Assembly: GCA_947445775.1 (NCBI GenBank)
Contig: CANFEB010000023.1
Span: forward strand, 1 to 41,840
DNA length: 41,840 nt
Direction of reading: 5' to 3'
Source of the DNA: Oligoflexales bacterium
GTDB lineage: Bacteria; Bdellovibrionota_B; Oligoflexia; Oligoflexales; RGVZ01
In this document: piece after piece, positions 25,516 to 33,386 of the stretch
Numbering within the stretch: the stretch's first letter is position 1
How the letters are laid out: every line of letters begins with the position of its first letter
Program-made: the position numbers and the translations under genes
Notes under the pieces: generated by a model
What the model was told of the DNA's origin: nothing
Database searches by the model: none
The model's input: only the letters and a program-made list of their open reading frames with translations

Positions 25516-26730
25516 TCAAACTCCCAACAAGATTCGCGTCGGATCTTCCACGCATTCTTTAACTTTGACCAGAAACTGGACGGCTTCGCGCCCATCGACG
25601 ATGCGGTGATCGTAACTCAATGCCACGTACATCATCGGACGAATCACAATCTGGCTATTAACGACAACAGGACGTTCTTGAATTTTGTGCATACCTAAAA
25701 TGCCACTCTGAGGCGGATTCAGAATCGGCGTTGACATCAGCGAACCGAAAACGCCGCCGTTGGAAACGGTGAAGGTTCCGCCGGTGAGTTCATCAATGGT
25801 GATTTTGCCGTCCCGGGCGCGTTTACCATAGTTACCGATGGCCGCCTCTGATTCGGCAAAGCTGAGTTGATCGGCATCGCGAACGACAGGAACCACCAGT
25901 CCGCGGTCCGAGGACACGGCAACTCCAATGTCATAGAAGTCGTGATAAACGATTTCGTTGCCCTCGATCCAGCCGTTGATGGCCGGAAAACTTTTGAGTC
26001 CCTCGATGGCTGCTTTGACGAAAAAGCTCATAAATCCGAGGGAAACACCGTATTTTTCTTTGAAGCTGTCTTTATATTGGGCGCGCAGGGCCAGCACTGC
26101 GGTCATGTCGATCTCGTTGAAGGTTGTCAAAATAGCCGCGGTGGACTGCGACTGGATCAGACGTTCGGCGATCCGGCGCCGCATCATGCTCATCGGTTCG
26201 CGGCGTTCGGTTCGCGTTCCCGTTCCCGTCGCTCGCGGCGCAGACGGCGCAGGCGGCGCAGGCGGCGCAGACGGCGCAGACGGCGCGGATCCTTGGGCTA
26301 GCACATCGCCTTTGGTCAAACGTCCGCCACGTCCGGTGCCTTCAACTTTGGATGGATCAATCCCAGTTTCAGCTACAATTCTGCGAACAGCGGGACTTTG
26401 TGGCAGCGATGTTGCCGGCGTTGGTGGCAGAGGAACTTGCGGGCTTGATGTCTGAGATATTTGCGCTGCGGGCGCGCCGCCCGCCGGTTTTGCTGCTGCC
26501 GTATCGATCTTGGCGATTACTTCGCCCACAGCAACTGTATCGCCTTGTTTTCTAGAAAGTGTGATCGCTCCAGCCGTCTCAGCAACCACTTCGACGGTTG
26601 CCTTGTCGGTTTCCAATTCAACCAAAACTTGATCGCGCGCCACGTAGTCGCCGTCTTTTACGTGCCAACGATGGATCATTCCTTCCTTGACCGACTCACC
26701 GACGGATGGGACCTTGACGTCAACTGCCAT
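25516..26730 (-). CDS. sucB: Dihydrolipoyl succinyltransferase (E2)
   Basis: 404 aa from the ATG at 26730, with GGGGAG upstream. Domains in order: one lipoyl domain ([13 protein letters not shown]; lipoylated Lys43 in ETDKATVEV), an Ala/Pro linker, a peripheral-subunit-binding domain ([17 protein letters not shown] then [14 protein letters not shown]), a second linker made of Ser-Ala-Pro repeats encoded by a 9-bp tandem array, then the catalytic domain with [39 protein letters not shown] and the active-site [13 protein letters not shown]. The specific form is typical of SucB rather than pyruvate E2 (single lipoyl domain, sucA and lpd neighbours). It is the first gene of the operon. Divergent from a hydrolase-like gene. 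Confidence 0.96.
   Translation of the reverse strand: MAVDVKVPSVGESVKEGMIHRWHVKDGDYVARDQVLVELETDKATVEVVAETAGAITLSRKQGDTVAVGEVIAKIDTAAAKPAGGAPAAQISQTSSPQVPLPPTPATSLPQSPAVRRIVAETGIDPSKVEGTGRGGRLTKGDVLAQGSAPSAPSAPPAPPAPSAPRATGTGTRTERREPMSMMRRRIAERLIQSQSTAAILTTFNEIDMTAVLALRAQYKDSFKEKYGVSLGFMSFFVKAAIEGLKSFPAINGWIEGNEIVYHDFYDIGVAVSSDRGLVVPVVRDADQLSFAESEAAIGNYGKRARDGKITIDELTGGTFTVSNGGVFGSLMSTPILNPPQSGILGMHKIQERPVVVNSQIVIRPMMYVALSYDHRIVDGREAVQFLVKVKECVEDPTRILLGV
26237..26290 (+). repeat. 9-bp tandem repeat, 6 copies, in the sucB linker
   Basis: GGCGCAGAC and GGCGCAGGC units alternate over six copies, the last diverged. On the minus strand they encode the SAP/PAP linker between the subunit-binding and catalytic domains. 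Copy number changes would alter linker length in steps of three residues. Confidence 0.9.
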
Positions 26731-26938
26731 CGCTAACTCCCCGGAAAATATCAAAAAAAAGCTGCAAGCAGCCCTCGATTCCTACAATAATGGTCCGGCA
26801 ATGACCAGCCATTTGCAAGAAGGTGGAAAATGTTGCCGGGTGTATCATCAAATTACAGCTGAACCAGGAAAAGTTTTCCCGTCGCCCACTCATGATAAGC
26901 TACCAACCAAGAAATTATTGGACATCGAGGAGCCCAAA

Positions 26939-27841
26939 ATGACTGGATCACGCAGAATTTTGTTATCGGTGGTCGTTGCAACGCTTACCTTTAAAACCCA
27001 AGCCTGTTTGACCAGAAGCGGCCCAAAGGTTGTCGATGATCTCAAAATTTCTGATAGTCCGGGTCCTGAGAGCCCCAAGGTGACGTCCCTCAAGTTGACC
27101 CAGGGACACGCCCCCTATTCCGCCAACGGGAAGCCCCAAAAGGTTTCTTGGTTCATGTGCCAAATTGCAAGTCCAGCCGGTGCCGTGATTTTGGCCCATG
27201 ACGAGGCCGCGGGCTTTGACTCAGCCACCTTCTGTGACCTACCGGAGTCACAGGCTTTTCTAGCCGCTGGCTTTCATGTGGCCGGGTTCAACCGCCCAGG
27301 ATTCGGTGCCTCCACGGGAGAGCGCGATCTAGTTGGGAAACAATCGCAGCAGGCCGCACTGGTCGCCGCCAAGGAAACTTTGCGCGCGAATTCAGGCCTC
27401 AATAGCGCCATCGTCGGTGCCTATGGGTTCGGCACCGGGGCGGCTGCAGCTTCTTTTTTTTCCAAGCAATCCGGAAACTTACAATGGCTGATCACCGGCG
27501 GCGGGATTTACGACTTTGAACAGGCTGCAAGGACGTCCAGTGACGGCGGTTTGACCTCAATGATTAAAAAAACAACAGACCGAGAGGGTGAGGTTGCCTA
27601 TGAAACACGATCGATCGCCTACGATGTGAACGGGCTGCCTCCGCGCATTGCGATCTTCCAGGGCGCTGACGACACCGTGGCACCGGCCGATCAAGCCAAC
27701 TCTTTTCGCGACAGTCTGGCCGCAAGCCAGTTCAAGGTGACGTTTCAGGAAATCAAAGGGATCAACCACCAAATCAATCCAAGCCAAATTCGCCAAATCT
27801 TGGATGTGATGATTGCGTCGGCGAAAAAACCAAAAAGTTAA
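26939..27841 (+). CDS. Alpha/beta-hydrolase-fold lipoprotein-like protein lacking the nucleophile Ser
   Basis: 300 aa from the ATG at 26939, with GAGGAG seven bases upstream. A longer open frame begins inside sucB and is not credible. The N-terminus has a signal-like stretch ending TFKTQAC, a weak lipobox. The fold is seen in VILAHDEAAGFD, GFHVAGFNRPGFGASTGERD, IVGAYGFGTGAAAA, IAIFQGADDTVAP and INHQINP. The usual GxSxG elbow reads G-F-G-T-G: the nucleophile position is Gly165 (codon GGC), although the acid Asp and the His are present. It may be a non-catalytic binding protein or use another residue. Its stop overlaps that of the convergent hydroxylase gene in the bases TTAA. Confidence 0.75.
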   Translation: MTGSRRILLSVVVATLTFKTQACLTRSGPKVVDDLKISDSPGPESPKVTSLKLTQGHAPYSANGKPQKVSWFMCQIASPAGAVILAHDEAAGFDSATFCDLPESQAFLAAGFHVAGFNRPGFGASTGERDLVGKQSQQAALVAAKETLRANSGLNSAIVGAYGFGTGAAAASFFSKQSGNLQWLITGGGIYDFEQAARTSSDGGLTSMIKKTTDREGEVAYETRSIAYDVNGLPPRIAIFQGADDTVAPADQANSFRDSLAASQFKVTFQEIKGINHQINPSQIRQILDVMIASAKKPKS

Positions 27842-29658
27842 TCCGCCACTGCCAATAATTCGATACCCCGGGTCAACAATTCCTGGGCCAGGTCGCCCTT
27901 GACCTTGGCATGGGATGTGATGGCTTCGCGCAGCGGCCCAACCCAACTCGCGCCCAAATGGTGACGCTGACCGGCCAACTCCAACAACTCCAACCCGACC
28001 AACCACTCGCCCTGATCATTCTTTATCACTGCGTCGGCCAAGCTTGCGAGTTGCATAGCATCCCTCGCAACTACATCAGCCGCAGGCAATGCAGACTTGT
28101 CTGCCTGATGAGTGCCAATGTGGCGTTGCCTGACTTCACGGATCGTTGTGTATGCCCGGAACATTTTTTGTTCGTGATCTGAAAAGGCGGACGTGCGCCC
28201 AGGAGAGCTGCTGACCTGTCCCAATTCATAATCGCCGTAGGTTTGCCTTTCCGCCGGACCGCCGTGGACGGAGGCCACACTGGCACCGACAAGCAGGTCA
28301 AACTCACCCCAAGCTGGCTCATAGTAACGCCTGGAACCGCGCGTTACCGTGCAGTCGTCAAAGGTCATGTAGGCGATGGCATTTCCCACGCGCACAACGC
28401 GCTTCAACATTCCCTGCACCTTAAATCCAGATACAAAATCAAGGCATGAACGTACGCCCACAACAATGCCTGCTGCCCGCAATTCATCATCATGCAACAA
28501 ATGGGGGGGCTTGGAGGGCGCAAAGGCAAAGAAACCGACGGGGCTGCTAAAACCTTCCCCATGACGCTCGCGTCCTTGGCCGGACAGCTGTTTTGCGTTG
28601 TAGGCAATTTGAACCGGGCCATTTAACTTGATGAAATCCACCCGCCCGCCCGCCTGAGTTTGTTGAGAAGCATCGCTCTCAAAACATTCAATCACGCCGC
28701 TTGCGGATGCTCCCGAATCAAGAACCACCGTATTCACAGACTTGGCCAGCAGGGCTTCGTTCATCCCGACCGCACCACCCCGACGAAATGAAAGGGTGCA
28801 TTCAAGTTGCTCAAGGACGTCAGGAAGTTCTTCGATGGACTCGGCAACAAACAACTGCGGCTGTGGTTCGGTGATGTCATAGCCGGTTTGGACGCAATCC
28901 ACGGTAAGGCGGATCTTGCGAACTTTATCGGTCAGGCATTGCTCACTCTCGCCGACTGACGAAAGCAGCCCTGCACCGTAGATCTTCGGATTCTTCAAGT
29001 CACCGACCAAGCCATACTCGGCAGTCCACCAGGCCATGCGTCCGACTTTGGTCATTTCCGACGTGTGCGTAATCCCATCGTAAGCTTGCTTGAGCATGGC
29101 TCCGGCATGATCAATTTGCATTTGTGTCGCATCAGGATTTTCTTTGATATCGGACAACCAGCGAATCGCCTCGTAAAGGCGGACGTCTTCGGATGAGATG
29201 ATCGATTTATTAGCCATATTGGCATAGCGCTGCAGGTATTTGCGGTAAGCTGGGTCGTAAAGAATCGGAATATGACCGGCAGCTTCGTGGACAATATCTG
29301 GAGCCGGTGTGTAGGAGAGATGCTCTAGGGTGCGCATATCCATGGCGATAGGCATGATGCTGCGCGCCTGAAAGTCTAGAAACGCTGCCGGCGGAATGAA
29401 GCCGCAGACACCAACGGCACCCCAGCCAAACTTTTGCAATTGGACATCGATCTCGTCGATCTTTGGAATGCGGTCCATTGGAATTCCCGTCTTGGAAATT
29501 CCTTCAGCATAAGATGGCACTGCGTGGCGCGAAAAAAAATTGCGCGCTCGCCGCATAATATAGCGCCACGTCGCGTGTTCAACCGGAGTGTAGCGATCAT
29601 AGCGCTGCGGCACAACATAACGCTGAAGATAGGCCGGAAGTGCATCCTGGGTGCGCAT
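27838..29658 (-). CDS. Aromatic amino acid hydroxylase, large form with C-terminal extension
   Basis: 606 aa from the ATG at 29658 (GAGGT upstream); upstream codons overlap the preceding lipoprotein gene and are not conserved. The first ~300 residues are the pterin-dependent hydroxylase domain: HATWRYIMRRARNFF, GWGAVGVCGFIPPAAF, the iron ligands in DIVHEAAGHIPIL (His124, His129) and WWTAEYGLVGDL (Glu214), and GAGLLSSVGESE. It should convert Phe to Tyr or act on a related aromatic amino acid with Fe(II), O2 and a tetrahydropterin. The remaining ~300 residues (containing TVVLDSGASASGVIECF, GPVQIAYNAKQLSGQG) are an extra region absent from the ~260-300 aa PhhA type. Longer forms of this kind are known in some bacteria. 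Stop overlaps the convergent hydrolase gene. Confidence 0.88.
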   Translation of the reverse strand: MRTQDALPAYLQRYVVPQRYDRYTPVEHATWRYIMRRARNFFSRHAVPSYAEGISKTGIPMDRIPKIDEIDVQLQKFGWGAVGVCGFIPPAAFLDFQARSIMPIAMDMRTLEHLSYTPAPDIVHEAAGHIPILYDPAYRKYLQRYANMANKSIISSEDVRLYEAIRWLSDIKENPDATQMQIDHAGAMLKQAYDGITHTSEMTKVGRMAWWTAEYGLVGDLKNPKIYGAGLLSSVGESEQCLTDKVRKIRLTVDCVQTGYDITEPQPQLFVAESIEELPDVLEQLECTLSFRRGGAVGMNEALLAKSVNTVVLDSGASASGVIECFESDASQQTQAGGRVDFIKLNGPVQIAYNAKQLSGQGRERHGEGFSSPVGFFAFAPSKPPHLLHDDELRAAGIVVGVRSCLDFVSGFKVQGMLKRVVRVGNAIAYMTFDDCTVTRGSRRYYEPAWGEFDLLVGASVASVHGGPAERQTYGDYELGQVSSSPGRTSAFSDHEQKMFRAYTTIREVRQRHIGTHQADKSALPAADVVARDAMQLASLADAVIKNDQGEWLVGLELLELAGQRHHLGASWVGPLREAITSHAKVKGDLAQELLTRGIELLAVAD

Positions 29659-29668
29659 TTCTACCTCA

Positions 29669-30037
29669 TTATCGCGAAGCGATTCCCGGATTTTCGTAAA
29701 ATACGTAGCTCGTACTGAAATCGCTGAATTCGAAATAAATCTTACGCTCGTTTTCGTCTTGAACATAGTTTTGATTCAGATCAAGAACGCCATAACCAAA
29801 GCGATATGGCCGCGCCGTTTCGCGGTCGCCCGTGGCTTGCGCCGTGCTGATTTTGTCGATCTTGATGAAGCGGTACATGATCTTTCCATCACTGATCACA
29901 TCCAGAATACCATCGGTGCCAGTCCAGTTCTGGATACTGCGCGAGACTTTATTCTGCAACTCCTGCGTGCATCCCGTCGCAAGCAACAAAGATGCAATCG
30001 AGGTCACCATGGCACCGAAAATGAAAACCAATTTCAT
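29669..30037 (-). CDS. Small lipoprotein, unknown function
   Basis: 122 aa with GGGAG seven bases before the ATG. The signal peptide ends in a good lipobox (LLLATGC, acceptor Cys near residue 23). The mature part of about 100 residues starts with TQELQNKVSRSIQ and contains TGDRETARPYRFGYGVLD and YVFYENPG, beta-rich with no recognised family. The stop lies 10 bp before the start of the aromatic amino acid hydroxylase gene, so the two are probably cotranscribed. Nothing in the sequence ties a lipoprotein to a pterin enzyme, so the link may be purely positional. Confidence 0.75.
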   Translation of the reverse strand: MKLVFIFGAMVTSIASLLLATGCTQELQNKVSRSIQNWTGTDGILDVISDGKIMYRFIKIDKISTAQATGDRETARPYRFGYGVLDLNQNYVQDENERKIYFEFSDFSTSYVFYENPGIASR

Positions 30038-30075
30038 GACAGATCTCCCGGGCGTTTATCGTAAAAAATTTAGCA

Positions 30076-30714
30076 TTAAGGCAGCATGTCTGCCCCATTG
30101 ATGATGGCAGCAGTCAACCCCCAAACGGTTGTCCCGTCAACGCGATAGAGCGCCGACTCGCGGCGCACACCAAACATGATGAATGCAAACACAGTGCGCT
30201 TGTCATGGATCAGTGAAGTCCACGGCGCCAAGTGGACCGATGCCACCTCATCTGGGGCGGCCTTGATTTGAGCGCTGGACCAGCGGGCGGTTACCACACA
30301 GGGCATCACCTCCGAGGCGTCAATTGCCCGCTGAATCGGCAGCGCGCCATGGAACAGCAGGGCCTCGCCAGGAATTCCCAGCTCCTCGTGAATTTCACGC
30401 TTAAGCGTCTCGACCGGCCCGGCGTCTCTTGCCTCGGCCCGCCCGCCGGCAAGCCCAATCTGGCCCCGATGGGAACCATAATGGGCACTGCGTCGGATCA
30501 ACAGAATATTGGCTGGAGCCCCGACGGCTTCCGGGGGCAGAAACAGCAAAGCCACCGCGCTGCGACGCGGTGGCTTTCTAGAAACTGAGGCGTCCTGATC
30601 TGGTACGGGGGACTGGGGCTCGGGCCATTGCGATGGCACCGGACTCACGTTGGCCAAACTTGCTGGCAACGCCCCCGCGGGGAATCCCTCGACAATGGAA
30701 AACGGAAATCGCAC
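30076..30714 (-). CDS. NUDIX hydrolase, CoA pyrophosphatase type
   Basis: 212 aa from a GTG start. A Pro/Ser-rich N-terminal tail of about 50 residues precedes the NUDIX domain. The CoA-type signature is present: ILLIRRSAHYGSHRGQIGLAGG followed by the NUDIX box ending in KREIHEELGI. Enzymes of this NudL/NUDT7-like group split CoA or its derivatives into phosphopantetheine and 3',5'-ADP. The gene starts 5 bp after the bactofilin stop and is followed at 38 bp by the small lipoprotein gene, forming a likely four-gene run. The start codon lacks a strong ribosome-binding site, which suggests coupling to bactofilin translation. The long N-terminal tail is unusual for the family. Confidence 0.85.
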   Translation of the reverse strand: MRFPFSIVEGFPAGALPASLANVSPVPSQWPEPQSPVPDQDASVSRKPPRRSAVALLFLPPEAVGAPANILLIRRSAHYGSHRGQIGLAGGRAEARDAGPVETLKREIHEELGIPGEALLFHGALPIQRAIDASEVMPCVVTARWSSAQIKAAPDEVASVHLAPWTSLIHDKRTVFAFIMFGVRRESALYRVDGTTVWGLTAAIINGADMLP

Positions 30715-30719
30715 CTGGC

Positions 30720-31211
30720 TTAGTTGACCTTGATCTCCGGGGCTGCGGACGATTCCGCGCCTGCTGCCATTGGCAGAATCCGACTTTTGCGGCTATCCGA
30801 CGACTGATGGGTCGAAGCAGAAGCGACCGGACTCATGACCGAGCGTCCGTTGAACTGGGCGCCCTCATTAATCACCAAAACTGGCGTCGAGATATCGCCG
30901 TCGAAACGGCTCTGCGGATAGAGTTCAGCGCGGATTTTGGCCTCAAGGCGTCCGTTGACCTTGCCTTGGATGATGACTTCATCAGCCTTCACTTCAGCGA
31001 GGATGGTGGCTCCCTCTTCAATGATGAGGATGCCTTCCGAGATAATCTGCCCCTCGATCTTGCCGCCAATCCGGCTCGAGCCACGGCAGTAAAGCTTTCC
31101 GCTAAAATGACAGCCGCTGGTCAAGATGGTCACAGCCGCGTCGCGTCCGGTGGAAATAATCTTTTTTTGTGCACTCTGACCGTTCTTGTTCTGCTGGTTT
31201 TTGCCAAACAT
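30720..31211 (-). CDS. Bactofilin (polymer-forming cytoskeletal protein)
   Basis: 163 aa from the ATG at 31211 behind AGGGGG; a start at 31235 would add eight residues. The core from about residue 25 to 120 shows the repeated hydrophobic-Gly pattern of the bactofilin beta-helix: GCHFSGKLYCRGSSRIGGKI, EGQIISEGILIIEEGA, AEVKADEVIIQGKVNGRL, AKIRAELYPQSRFDGDIS. Ser/Ala-rich disordered tails flank it, as usual. Bactofilins polymerise into membrane-associated filaments that position cell-wall or polarity factors. It is first in a run with the CoA NUDIX gene, a small lipoprotein and the hydroxylase. Two Cys in the core are not universal. Confidence 0.9.
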   Translation of the reverse strand: MFGKNQQNKNGQSAQKKIISTGRDAAVTILTSGCHFSGKLYCRGSSRIGGKIEGQIISEGILIIEEGATILAEVKADEVIIQGKVNGRLEAKIRAELYPQSRFDGDISTPVLVINEGAQFNGRSVMSPVASASTHQSSDSRKSRILPMAAGAESSAAPEIKVN

Positions 31212-31269
31212 GAAATCCCCCTGGTATGCCGCCATCTGTTGACTTCAGTGATGCACTCAATAAACTGCT

Positions 31270-31956
31270 ATGAACACTCAATTTGGACGGAATCCGATGC
31301 TCTTCAGAAAGATACGACCATCAACTGAGAGCTTCACGCGTCCGCGCACCAAAACCTTAAAACTTGATCTGACAATCAATGCCAGGGACTTGATCTGGTC
31401 CCCATCGATCTTTTGGGAAATTGCTGACATCAACTATTTTGCAGCAAGCGCCCTTGCTCTGCAAACCTTATCACTGAGAGCGCCCGCAGGATTTGTACCG
31501 TCAAGATCCCGTCACCACCGACAACTCCCCAACATCGCAGGGCGTTGGGTCCTGAAATTGAACCCAGCCCAAACCATGGTTCTTGAAAAAAAAACTGGCG
31601 TCTCGACACCGGAGCAATTTTTTGCTTGGGCAGAAACCCATGCTAGCTACACCACTTTTACGTCAGCAGAGCTTGTTGTGGGGATCGTTCAAAAGCCAGA
31701 CGAGCGAGTTGCGAAAGCCCTGTTGCAGCTGATCACATCCCACTGCAAAGCGCTCGAAAACTCAGGATCACTGCGGTTGATGCCCGCGGACCAATTGACT
31801 CATGATTTTTTTATTGAATGTTACGCGGATTCTGCTGCGGTTCAGCAACGGACGATCACCGACATCGGCTCGCCCATGCTCACGCCGGACGTTTTGCCCG
31901 TGCGTAATTTCACCGTTATAGACATCGATCCTGCAGCTTGGCGCCAATCAAAGTGA
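31270..31956 (+). CDS. Hypothetical protein
   Basis: 228 aa if started at 31270; the ATG at 31297 has a better (GGACGGA) upstream context. No signal peptide or membrane helix, so it is probably cytoplasmic. Features that can be seen are a basic N-terminus, SIFWEIADINYFAASALAL, a central helical part (AETHASYTTFTSAELVVGIV, ERVAKALLQLITSHCKAL) and a C-terminal FTVIDIDPAAW. I recognise no domain. It runs opposite to both neighbours and is divergent from bactofilin. Reality is supported by length and lack of a better frame on the other strand. Confidence 0.6.
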   Translation: MNTQFGRNPMLFRKIRPSTESFTRPRTKTLKLDLTINARDLIWSPSIFWEIADINYFAASALALQTLSLRAPAGFVPSRSRHHRQLPNIAGRWVLKLNPAQTMVLEKKTGVSTPEQFFAWAETHASYTTFTSAELVVGIVQKPDERVAKALLQLITSHCKALENSGSLRLMPADQLTHDFFIECYADSAAVQQRTITDIGSPMLTPDVLPVRNFTVIDIDPAAWRQSK

Positions 31957-31977
31957 CGGAGCTGACGGGACAACTCG

Positions 31978-32307
31978 TTATTCGTCTCCAGACTCGTCCT
32001 TGGCATCATCAGCACCAGGCGCAGCGTCGTTGAACCAGCCAAGTAAAGCAGCCGAAATCATGTGGGCTTGTTTGCCGCTGCTGATATTGAACTTGCTTTG
32101 CATCTTATAAATGCCGCTGCGTTTCTGATAGCGGCGGATGGAAACCTTGGGTTGGCCGTAATCGCCTGTCTTCTTGTCCATCTCGACGAACTTGTACATG
32201 ATCGTCGTCCAATTGCCGCGGGTCAGGATTTTCTTATCGACCTGTTTCACGACCAGCCGGTCATCTTGGGTAAACTCAACACTTAGATCATCAATATTAT
32301 CGGACAT
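31978..32307 (-). CDS. Small protein, possibly PC4-like nucleic-acid binding
   Basis: 109 aa with a perfect AAGGAGG ribosome-binding site. The N-terminus is acidic (MSDNIDDLSVEF), the middle is basic (GQPKVSIRRYQKRSGIYKMQ) and the tail acidic (DDAKDESGDE). The segment KVSIRRYQK...GIYKMQSKFNISSGKQAHMI resembles the KV-x-IR-x-[FY] ... KPxKKGISL order of PC4/p15-type single-strand DNA-binding proteins, but only loosely. An alternative is an unrelated small conserved protein. It lies downstream of rpsI but after a terminator, so it likely has its own promoter. Confidence 0.7.
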   Translation of the reverse strand: MSDNIDDLSVEFTQDDRLVVKQVDKKILTRGNWTTIMYKFVEMDKKTGDYGQPKVSIRRYQKRSGIYKMQSKFNISSGKQAHMISAALLGWFNDAAPGADDAKDESGDE

Positions 32308-32345
32308 AGGTGCCTCCTTGGAGGAATTAAACAGGTAAAAAAAAA

Positions 32346-32361
32346 GCCAGCTCGCGCTGGC
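32346..32361 (-). terminator. Rho-independent terminator of rplM-rpsI
   Basis: GCCAGC and GCTGGC form a 6-bp stem with a TCGC loop, followed on the minus strand by nine T. It lies 21 bp after the rpsI stop. Confidence 0.9.
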
Positions 32362-32382
32362 ACTTTTTGAAACAACAAATAA

Positions 32383-32778
32383 TTAACGCTTCGAGTACTG
32401 GAACCGACGACGGGAACCAGCCAAACCGTACATCTTACGCTCTTTCTTGCGGGCATCGCGGGTGATCAGACCGTTGGTCTTGAGCACTTTACGCATGTCT
32501 GGATCTGTCTCCGCGAGGACGCGCGAGATTGCATGGCGGATCGCGCCAGCCTGACCATTCAAACCGCCACCAAGAACGTTCACGAGGATGTCGTACTTGC
32601 CGACAGTGTCTGTGAGTTCGAGGGGTTGCATGATGACCATTTTTGACGTGTCGCGAAGCATGTAAACGTCCATCGGACGCTTATTGATCGTGATCACGCC
32701 AGTACCCGGTTTCATATAAACACGGGCGATAGCGGTTTTACGTTTGCCTACTGCGTGCAGGTATTTAACTTTTGCCAT
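32383..32778 (-). CDS. rpsI: 30S ribosomal protein S9
   Basis: 131 aa, normal length. Motifs [17 protein letters not shown], the central [22 protein letters not shown] and the conserved basic C-terminus ending RRRFQYSKR, whose tail reaches the ribosomal P site. The gene starts 3 bp after rplM, the standard L13-S9 pair. It is transcribed from the promoter upstream of rplM and closed by a terminator. Confidence 0.98.
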   Translation of the reverse strand: MAKVKYLHAVGKRKTAIARVYMKPGTGVITINKRPMDVYMLRDTSKMVIMQPLELTDTVGKYDILVNVLGGGLNGQAGAIRHAISRVLAETDPDMRKVLKTNGLITRDARKKERKMYGLAGSRRRFQYSKR

Positions 32779-32781
32779 GGA

Positions 32782-33234
32782 TTAACGAGCTCCGCTCTTC
32801 TGCAGACGGGGTTTCATAGCGACCGGCTTCTGGGCGACATGGGGATGCTCGCTGCCAGCGTACACTTTTAAATTCAAACCAACCTTGCGACCAAGCGGTC
32901 CCTTCGGAAGCATGCCTTTGATGGCGTGCTCAAGGATACGCTCTGGAAACTTAGCCAACTGGTTCTCCGCCGAGATCGATTTGATCCCGCCGACCCAACC
33001 GGTGTGGTGATGGTAAAACTTGTCCTTCATCTTGTTGCCGGTGAACTTCACCTTTTCGGCATTGATAACCACGACAAAGTCGCCGGTATCGAGATGCGGA
33101 ACAAAAGTAGGCTTGTGCTTACCGCGCAAAACGCGGGCCACTTCGGTTGCCAAACGACCAACAGTCTGGTCTGCGGCATCAACCACAACCCACTGCTTTT
33201 TAATGTCTGCTGGCTTGATACTGTAGGTTTTCAT
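32782..33234 (-). CDS. rplM: 50S ribosomal protein L13
   Basis: 150 aa from the ATG at 33234; the frame extends nine codons further but those lie in the leader. Motifs [54 protein letters not shown] and [17 protein letters not shown] followed by [16 protein letters not shown] are all L13 signatures. It is the first gene of the rplM-rpsI operon, with a 45-nt leader from the predicted promoter. Confidence 0.98.
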   Translation of the reverse strand: MKTYSIKPADIKKQWVVVDAADQTVGRLATEVARVLRGKHKPTFVPHLDTGDFVVVINAEKVKFTGNKMKDKFYHHHTGWVGGIKSISAENQLAKFPERILEHAIKGMLPKGPLGRKVGLNLKVYAGSEHPHVAQKPVAMKPRLQKSGAR

Positions 33235-33285
33235 TAACCTGGAACTCCAAAAGGATCGCACTCAAAACTCGCAAAACAGGCTGTG

Positions 33286-33315
33286 CGTATAACTGAACCT
33301 GGACCGGACCGTCAA
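33286..33315 (-). promoter_or_regulatory. Sigma-70-type promoter for rplM-rpsI
   Basis: On the minus strand TTGACG (33310-33315) and TATACG (33286-33291) are spaced by 18 bp. Transcription would start near 33279, about 45 bases before the rplM ATG. The match is 5/6 at -35 and 4/6 at -10. Confidence 0.55.
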
Positions 33316-33341
33316 CACAAGACTGACCCTTAGAGGATCAT

Positions 33342-33386
33342 TAACTGATTAGTACCTGCTTAGCGCCTAATCAGTAACTGATTAGG
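33342..33386. repeat. Palindrome and direct repeats at the asnS end, upstream of the rplM promoter
   Basis: CCTAATCAG (33366-33374), TAA, CTGATTAGG (33378-33386) form a perfect 9-bp inverted repeat. Its right half (TAACTGATTAG, 33375-33385) recurs exactly at 33342-33352, 33 bp away. The palindrome contains the asnS stop codon and encodes the last residues (LISY). It lacks a T-run, so it is not a classical terminator; it lies roughly 60-105 bp upstream of the rplM transcription start and may be a protein-binding site. Confidence 0.7.

Noticed and set aside
26687-26938. 84-codon N-terminal extension of the hydrolase-like gene, beginning inside sucB
   Set aside because: It reads antisense through the sucB start, has no ribosome-binding site, and the internal ATG at 26939 has GAGGAG and a signal-like sequence.
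33366-33386. asnS palindrome as a rho-independent terminator
   Set aside because: The stem is AT-rich and no T-run follows on either strand.
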